Source: Echinarachnius parma
Taxonomy: Eukaryota > Echinodermata > Echinoidea > Clypeasteroida > Echinarachniidae
Direction: 5' to 3'
Assembly: GCA_037951105.1 (NCBI GenBank)
Contig: JBAMJV010000842.1
Coordinates: 62,001-126,000 of the forward strand
DNA length: 64,000 nucleotides
This document shows positions 59,822 through 64,000 of this stretch, one piece after another. A program made the position numbers and the translations under genes. Numbering within the stretch: the stretch's first letter is position 1; each line of letters starts with the position of its first letter. The notes under the pieces are model-generated. The model did no database searches, was not told where the DNA came from, and worked only from the letters and a program-made list of their open reading frames with translations.

Positions 59822-60730
59822 ACCAACACTGCTTGCTCATCTTTATACTATATATATTAGTGTAATAAATAGTTTGTATAAAAATAACATTTTTTGAATA
59901 ACTTTTATACAACAGTACATGTAATGTTATGTTTAGATTAAATCTGTTTGGCATTCTGATAGCTACATGACAAGTTCAACTAATAATATACACATTGTTT
60001 GGGACTACGCTGCCAGAATACCGATAAAGATTTTAGGGGGAGAGTCATGCATAATTAAAAGTTGCCAGAATTCAACGAATATCCAGGCTCATCGCTTACC
60101 CATTGGTCGCTCTTGTTTACTTCACCTTATGCAGGGCTCGACACTAGCACTTGCCCTATTGCCCGGGGCAAGTAGAAATTGATGTCGGGCAAGTACAATT
60201 TCATAAATGGCCTAGTTCGGTTGCCCGATCGGGCAACTAAGTTATTGGTCATCTAGGAGAGAAAAAATGTCATCTAGAAGTAAGCGGGCAAGTAAATTCT
60301 CTGTTTGGGCAGGTAGAATATAGAGGTGTCGATTTCGGGAGTATTTACCTCCCGGGACTCGCGCTAAATTTTCGGGCGAGTCACGGGTACCCGAAATTTA
60401 CCCATTTGTTGATTTCGCTATCGGCATGTCATGCCAGCTGGGAAAACATGTTCATCCAAGGGACAAAAATCAGCGCATTTTTGTCACTTGAATGAACTTG
60501 ATAACTTGCGTTCAATAAGGGGACTTTTGCTTTTTTTTTCGGGATATCGAGTATTGATTTTTGCGCCCAGGACTCGACATTTTTCGGCGGGACCCGGGTA
60601 CCCGTGACTCGTCAACAGCACTAATAGAATATGAAAAGTTATGATTTTACAATGTACTTTCCCGAGGCTTGCCATAGAATGCCTTGACCACTCTAGTGTG
60701 GAAGACATCTTATATCTCCAAACCTAGTCA
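59822..60730. other. Non-coding stretch with family H repeat
   Basis: 60127-60310 holds a family H copy (CGACACTAGCACTTGCCCTA, GGGCAAGTAGAAATTGATGT). 60320-60610 has a GC-richer stretch with inverted CGGGTACCCG-type pieces. Nothing coding is supported. Confidence 0.5.
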
Positions 60731-60734
60731 AAGA

Positions 60735-61140
60735 AAAACAAATAAAGTCAAACCTGTCTACAGCAGCTAATCAGCGTAAGTGATTCTTGGCAGAGAAAAA
60801 ACCATGCCATGGAAACTGTTTATAGACTAGCGGTAACTTTTCTTGTTTCCCTAAGTACAGTTACTATACACAGGTTTGACTATACAATGCCATGGAAACT
60901 GTTTATAGACTAGCGGTAACTTTTCTTGTTTCCCTAAGTAAAGTTACTATACACAGGTTTGACTATACAATGCCATGGAAACTGTTTATAGACTAGCGGT
61001 AACTTTTCTTGTTTCCCTAAGTACAGTCACTATACACAGGTATGTACATGTATTACAATGCTGTGGAACCTGTATATAGAGGTCACCTGTCTAAAAAAAG
61101 TGGTCATTTTGTTTCCCTTAGGTGGTTTATATAATGTACA
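60735..61140. repeat. 82-bp tandem repeat, about 3 copies, in a dispersed repeat
   Basis: CCATGGAAACTGTTTATAGA recurs at about 60808, 60890 and 60972 with TTACTATACACAGGTTTGAC. A diverged fourth copy follows at 61060. Related sequence is at 11370-11530 and 20600-20740. Confidence 0.9.
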
Positions 61141-61342
61141 TGTAAACCCAGGTTTGTTTGTTATCCTATTCAGGACTAGTCCCCAAAATGCTCGGGCTAG
61201 GGTCTATGGAGAATACATGTTATAGCAAAATCAATCAGTCCTGAAAGGGTTAATCTAAACAAATAAAGCAATTACTTAATAGTAATAGATCGTTTGGGAA
61301 TAAGTCAGTTCTTAGTTTCCGGTGTGTAGGCTGTACTACACA

Positions 61343-61750
61343 TCAAGCGATGTCCGGGCTTAATGGTGGCCCGTAGACCAGTTTCTCAATCTCGTTTACG
61401 TCATCTTGCCACGGCCTGGCTCCGCTCCGGCTCTCGTTGTTCGTGACGGTCTCGAGAATGTGTTGCAGCGCGGACGAGACGGTCGGCAGGTTCTGGACCA
61501 GGCGCCTGAGGTGGGGCTGCGGGATGTTCCTCAGCATCAGGACCAGTAGGGCCAGGTCCTTCTTGTCAAGGTCCGGATTCGACGCGATTCGCTTCAGGTT
61601 GGCCTCGATCTGGTGGTTGTTGCCGCTGCCGAAGAAGTCGTAGAAGTCGTGGGCTTTTGAGGATTGGTGCGGCGGCAGCTGCTGTTTGCTGGAGTCGTTT
61701 TGGTTGGCGTCCATGATGTAGATTGGCTGCGTCTCGGACAGGGGATTCAT
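61343..61750 (-). CDS. Hypothetical 135-residue protein, single open exon
   Basis: The frame runs from ATG at 61750 to TGA at 61343 on the minus strand. An in-frame TAA 21 bases upstream (61769-61771) fixes this ATG as the first possible start unless an intron intervenes. The stretch is clearly GC-richer than its surroundings, as the proven exons are. The product is hydrophilic at its start (MNPLSETQPIYIMDANQNDS), then has a helical, Leu-rich core (LDKKDLALLVLMLRNIPQPH, LRRLVQNLPTVSSALQHILE), and ends VNEIEKLVYGPPLSPDIA. No signal peptide or membrane segment. I do not recognise the family. It lies downstream of, or inside an intron of, the plus-strand gene. No AATAAA was seen downstream. Confidence 0.55.
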   Translation of the reverse strand: MNPLSETQPIYIMDANQNDSSKQQLPPHQSSKAHDFYDFFGSGNNHQIEANLKRIASNPDLDKKDLALLVLMLRNIPQPHLRRLVQNLPTVSSALQHILETVTNNESRSGARPWQDDVNEIEKLVYGPPLSPDIA

Positions 61751-62245
61751 CAGTGAAGCTTGAGATTGTTATGAGACCGAGTTCTGGTGCTGGTGCTTGT
61801 GTATTCCCCCCTTGGAAATAGAATAACAGATTTTGTTGTCTTTGTATAATGCTGACTCTGCAAACCCTGCGACGAGGGATAATGAGTCAACTCCAATGAT
61901 GTATCTGATAAAGAGTCCAAAGTCCACACCACTGATGTTTGAACAGAAATATTCCTGTGCAGTTTCTCACAATTCAACCTACTGTGTGTCAGGTGCAACC
62001 TGTTTGTTTATAAAATGTGATAATTATTCACACATGCCACTTTCTTTCTATTCATATCCCGCTGTCATTTGAGTTGCGTCACTGTTTATTGATTGGCAGG
62101 AACCAGCTGTTAGTGACTTGACGTATAGTGTGCACGTACAGCAGGCTGTTTGTCGATGTGTTAGATACTCTGGGGCTCTGAGGCACTGAGGTTCTGAGCT
62201 GTCTGTATGATCCAGTATCTGTCAGTGTCAGTTCTGTTTAGTTTA
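61751..62245. other. Upstream region of the minus-strand ORF
   Basis: It would hold the 5' untranslated part and promoter of the 135-codon ORF. No TATA box or clear splice site stands out. The 82-codon minus-strand frame 61750-61998 is not supported. Confidence 0.4.
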
Positions 62246-62249
62246 GGTT

Positions 62250-63060
62250 GGTCGCAAATCAGTTGTCAAAGTTATCTGTTGTTAAAAGAAAAGAAGAAAA
62301 GAAATATTTTGATTATTTTAGAATCCAGATGTAAGTAATATCTATACAATTTTGAGTTACATGTACGTGTATGAACAAATAGTGTTTGGCTGGTCGCAAA
62401 TCATGTACGTGTATGAACAAATAGTGTTTGGCTGGTCGCAAATCATGTACGTGTATGAACAAATAGTGTTTGGCTGGTCGCAAATCATGTACGTGTATGA
62501 ACAAATAGTGTTTGGCTGGTCGCAAATCATGTACGTGTATGAACAAATAGTGTTTGGCTGGTCGCAAATCATGTACGTGTATGAACAAATAGTGTTTGGC
62601 TGGTCGCAAATCATGTACGTGTATGAAGAAATAGTGTTTGGCTGGTCGCAAATCATGTACGTGTATGAACAAATAGTGTTTGGCTGGTCGCAAATCATGT
62701 ACGTGTATGAACAAATAGTGTTTGGCTGGTCGCAAATCATGTACGTGTATGAAGAAATAGTGTTTGGCTGGTCGCAAATCATGTACGTGTATGAACAAAT
62801 AGTGTTTGGCTGGTCGCAAATCATGTACGTGTATGAACAAATAGTGTTTGGCTGGTCGCAAATCATGTACGTGTATGAACAAATAGTGTTTGGCTGGTCG
62901 CAAATCATGTACGTGTATGAACAAATAGTGTTTGGCTGGTCGCAAATCAATTGTAAACGTTTTATCTGAACGAAAGGGACAGAAACATTGTGATCATTTC
63001 AGAATCCAGATGCATTAATGTACCTATAAAACTCTGAGCTACATGTATGTACATGTACAT
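62250..63060. repeat. Tandem duplication of about 140 bp around an expanded minisatellite
   Basis: GGTCGCAAATCAGTTGTCAA to AGAATCCAGATG (62251-62330) and GAGTTACATGTACGTG is repeated as GGTCGCAAATCAATTGTAAA to AGAATCCAGATG and GAGCTACATGTATG (62939-63050). The 42-bp array lies at the junction, so it probably grew from one half of this older duplication. Confidence 0.85.
62361..62948. repeat. 42-bp minisatellite, 14 copies
   Basis: The unit ATGTACGTGTATGAACAAAT then AGTGTTTGGCTGGTCGCAAA-TC repeats exactly every 42 bp. The only variation noticed is GAACAA to GAAGAA in two units (7 and 10). As 42 is divisible by three and the unit lacks stops in several registers, frames of about 200 codons exist on both strands without being genes. 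Confidence 0.98.
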
Positions 63061-63214
63061 TTAAGTACATACACTGTATATTATATACATGTATGAGCAA
63101 ATAGGTAAAAAATGGGTGTCAAAGTCCGCAAATAGGGCCTAAAGCTTTCAGTCCTAGCAGAGTCAAAATTTGTCAAAGGGAAATTACAGAAGATGTGACA
63201 ACAAATAGAGCTTG

Positions 63215-63385
63215 GGGGGGGGGGGGGTGGGGGTGGGGCATGTGCCCCCCAATAATTGGAGAAAGGCAATAGAAAACATTAAGGGAACCATTTCTTTTAA
63301 CAAAACAAAAAAATACATAAGGTGTGCCTCTGCAATAATTTGCATGCCCCCCCAATCAGTCTGACCACGCTACCCAACTGTAGAG
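63215..63385. mobile_element. Dispersed repeat family E
   Basis: A G run, GGGGCATGTGCCCCCCAATA, AAGGTGTGCCTCTGCAATAA and CAGTCTGACCACGCTACCCA match 26735-27115 in order. Confidence 0.75.
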
Positions 63386-63480
63386 CTTTACACATGAAAG
63401 AAGTAAAGTGAGAATACAGACAAGGTCAATAATAAGAGATCCACTTCACAGCAAGTACATATTTGTAAGTTACGCAATAA

Positions 63481-63920
63481 AGGGGTAGTTCAGTTTTGGT
63501 ACAGAGGGCGCTTCAAGAAATAATTTTTTGTGAGGTAATGAAAAACTGAGTGTAAAATTTGGAAGAGCACACAATTTGAATGACAGAATTAACTTTGTTT
63601 GATCAAAATCGGTTCAGAGACGGCTGAAATATCCATAAATATAACAACTTGTCATTATTGTGGGGCCCACAATAATTAGATAATTTTGAACCAGCCGAGG
63701 TATTTAAAAAATGGTTGAAACCAATGCATTTTTAGAGAGCGCCCTCTTGTGTTTTAATGGCGCTTTTTGAATGATAACAGGCTTTTGACTAATAGTTGTT
63801 TGTGATTTTGTATATCTTTTGAGCATGGTGGAGTTATAAGTTATTAGTTTGTAAAGTTTGTAATGTTATGGTGCAGGTTTTGGTTACTAAAATTCAGTTT
63901 GACCAAAACTGTACTATCCC
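63481..63920. mobile_element. MITE family A, full copy
   Basis: AGGGGTAGTTCAGTTTTGGT at the left and ACCAAAACTGTACTATCCCT at the right form 20-bp imperfect inverted ends. GAGGGCGC and GCGCCCTC lie inside as a second inverted pair. TTAA is not kept at its borders. Confidence 0.85.
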
Positions 63921-64000
63921 TGTAACATACTGTAGCCTACATAAATATCTTGGTCATGGGCTAGTAACTATACCAGCCAGGTACAATGTGCATACTATTC

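Noticed and set aside
62361-62948. CRISPR-like regular repeat
   Set aside because: There are no spacers: units are contiguous, and the genome is eukaryotic.
62313-62969. Frames of about 200 codons on both strands, looking like a repetitive protein
   Set aside because: They are a consequence of a 42-bp stop-free unit. The same DNA is open in several registers and has no gene context.

Overview
This window looks like a piece of a eukaryotic nuclear genome from a marine invertebrate. It has long AT-rich introns, canonical GT..AG splice sites, abundant short inverted-repeat transposons, tRNA-derived SINE copies and many G-run and microsatellite tracts. The repeat style suggests a deuterostome, most likely an echinoderm, but that placement is from memory and only moderately sure. 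Bacterial features (operons, ribosome binding sites, rRNA, CRISPR) are absent.

One large plus-strand gene spans about 12434 to at least 58353. Eight coding exons can be joined by splice sites whose phases all agree (1,1,0,1,0,2,0, then out at 0): 12434-19709, 24439-24659, 43488-43659, 44813-45012, 51055-51239, 53282-53399, 54371-54534 and 58221-58353. The product is a single-pass membrane protein of more than 2,800 residues. It has a giant mucin-like Ser/Thr/Pro ectodomain in one 7.3 kb exon, a tetrabasic site, a conserved membrane-proximal region, one transmembrane helix followed by a run of cysteines, and a basic cytoplasmic tail. The order of parts and several local motifs recall the vertebrate KIAA1549/KIAA1549L family. 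The first exon (signal peptide) and the 3' exons were not found. A second candidate gene is an intact 135-codon ORF on the minus strand at 61343-61750.

The most unusual property of the main gene is that every exon after the mucin exon is accompanied by one to six tandem partial copies of itself. Some keep only the acceptor half, others only the donor half.

The remaining DNA is mostly repeats. At 1-3450 lie tandem arrays. At 4863-8067, 8553-10101 and 21407-23904 are three elements that share short inverted ends (GGGCAA-T/G-TCCA) and carry many dispersed copies of a short motif starting GTAAC, each element with its own version (GTAACGGAATTAC, GTAACRCGYGGGAC, GTAACGGAAGGAC). I do not recognise this element type. 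At about 31822-41816 lies a three-unit rolling-circle (Helitron2/Helentron-like) array in which each unit ends in a hairpin plus CTAG; it appears to have split an older repeat. A TTAA-flanked element occupies 47878-50006. About twenty MITE or foldback elements, several nested in one another, and a 14-copy 42-bp minisatellite at 62361-62948 complete the window.
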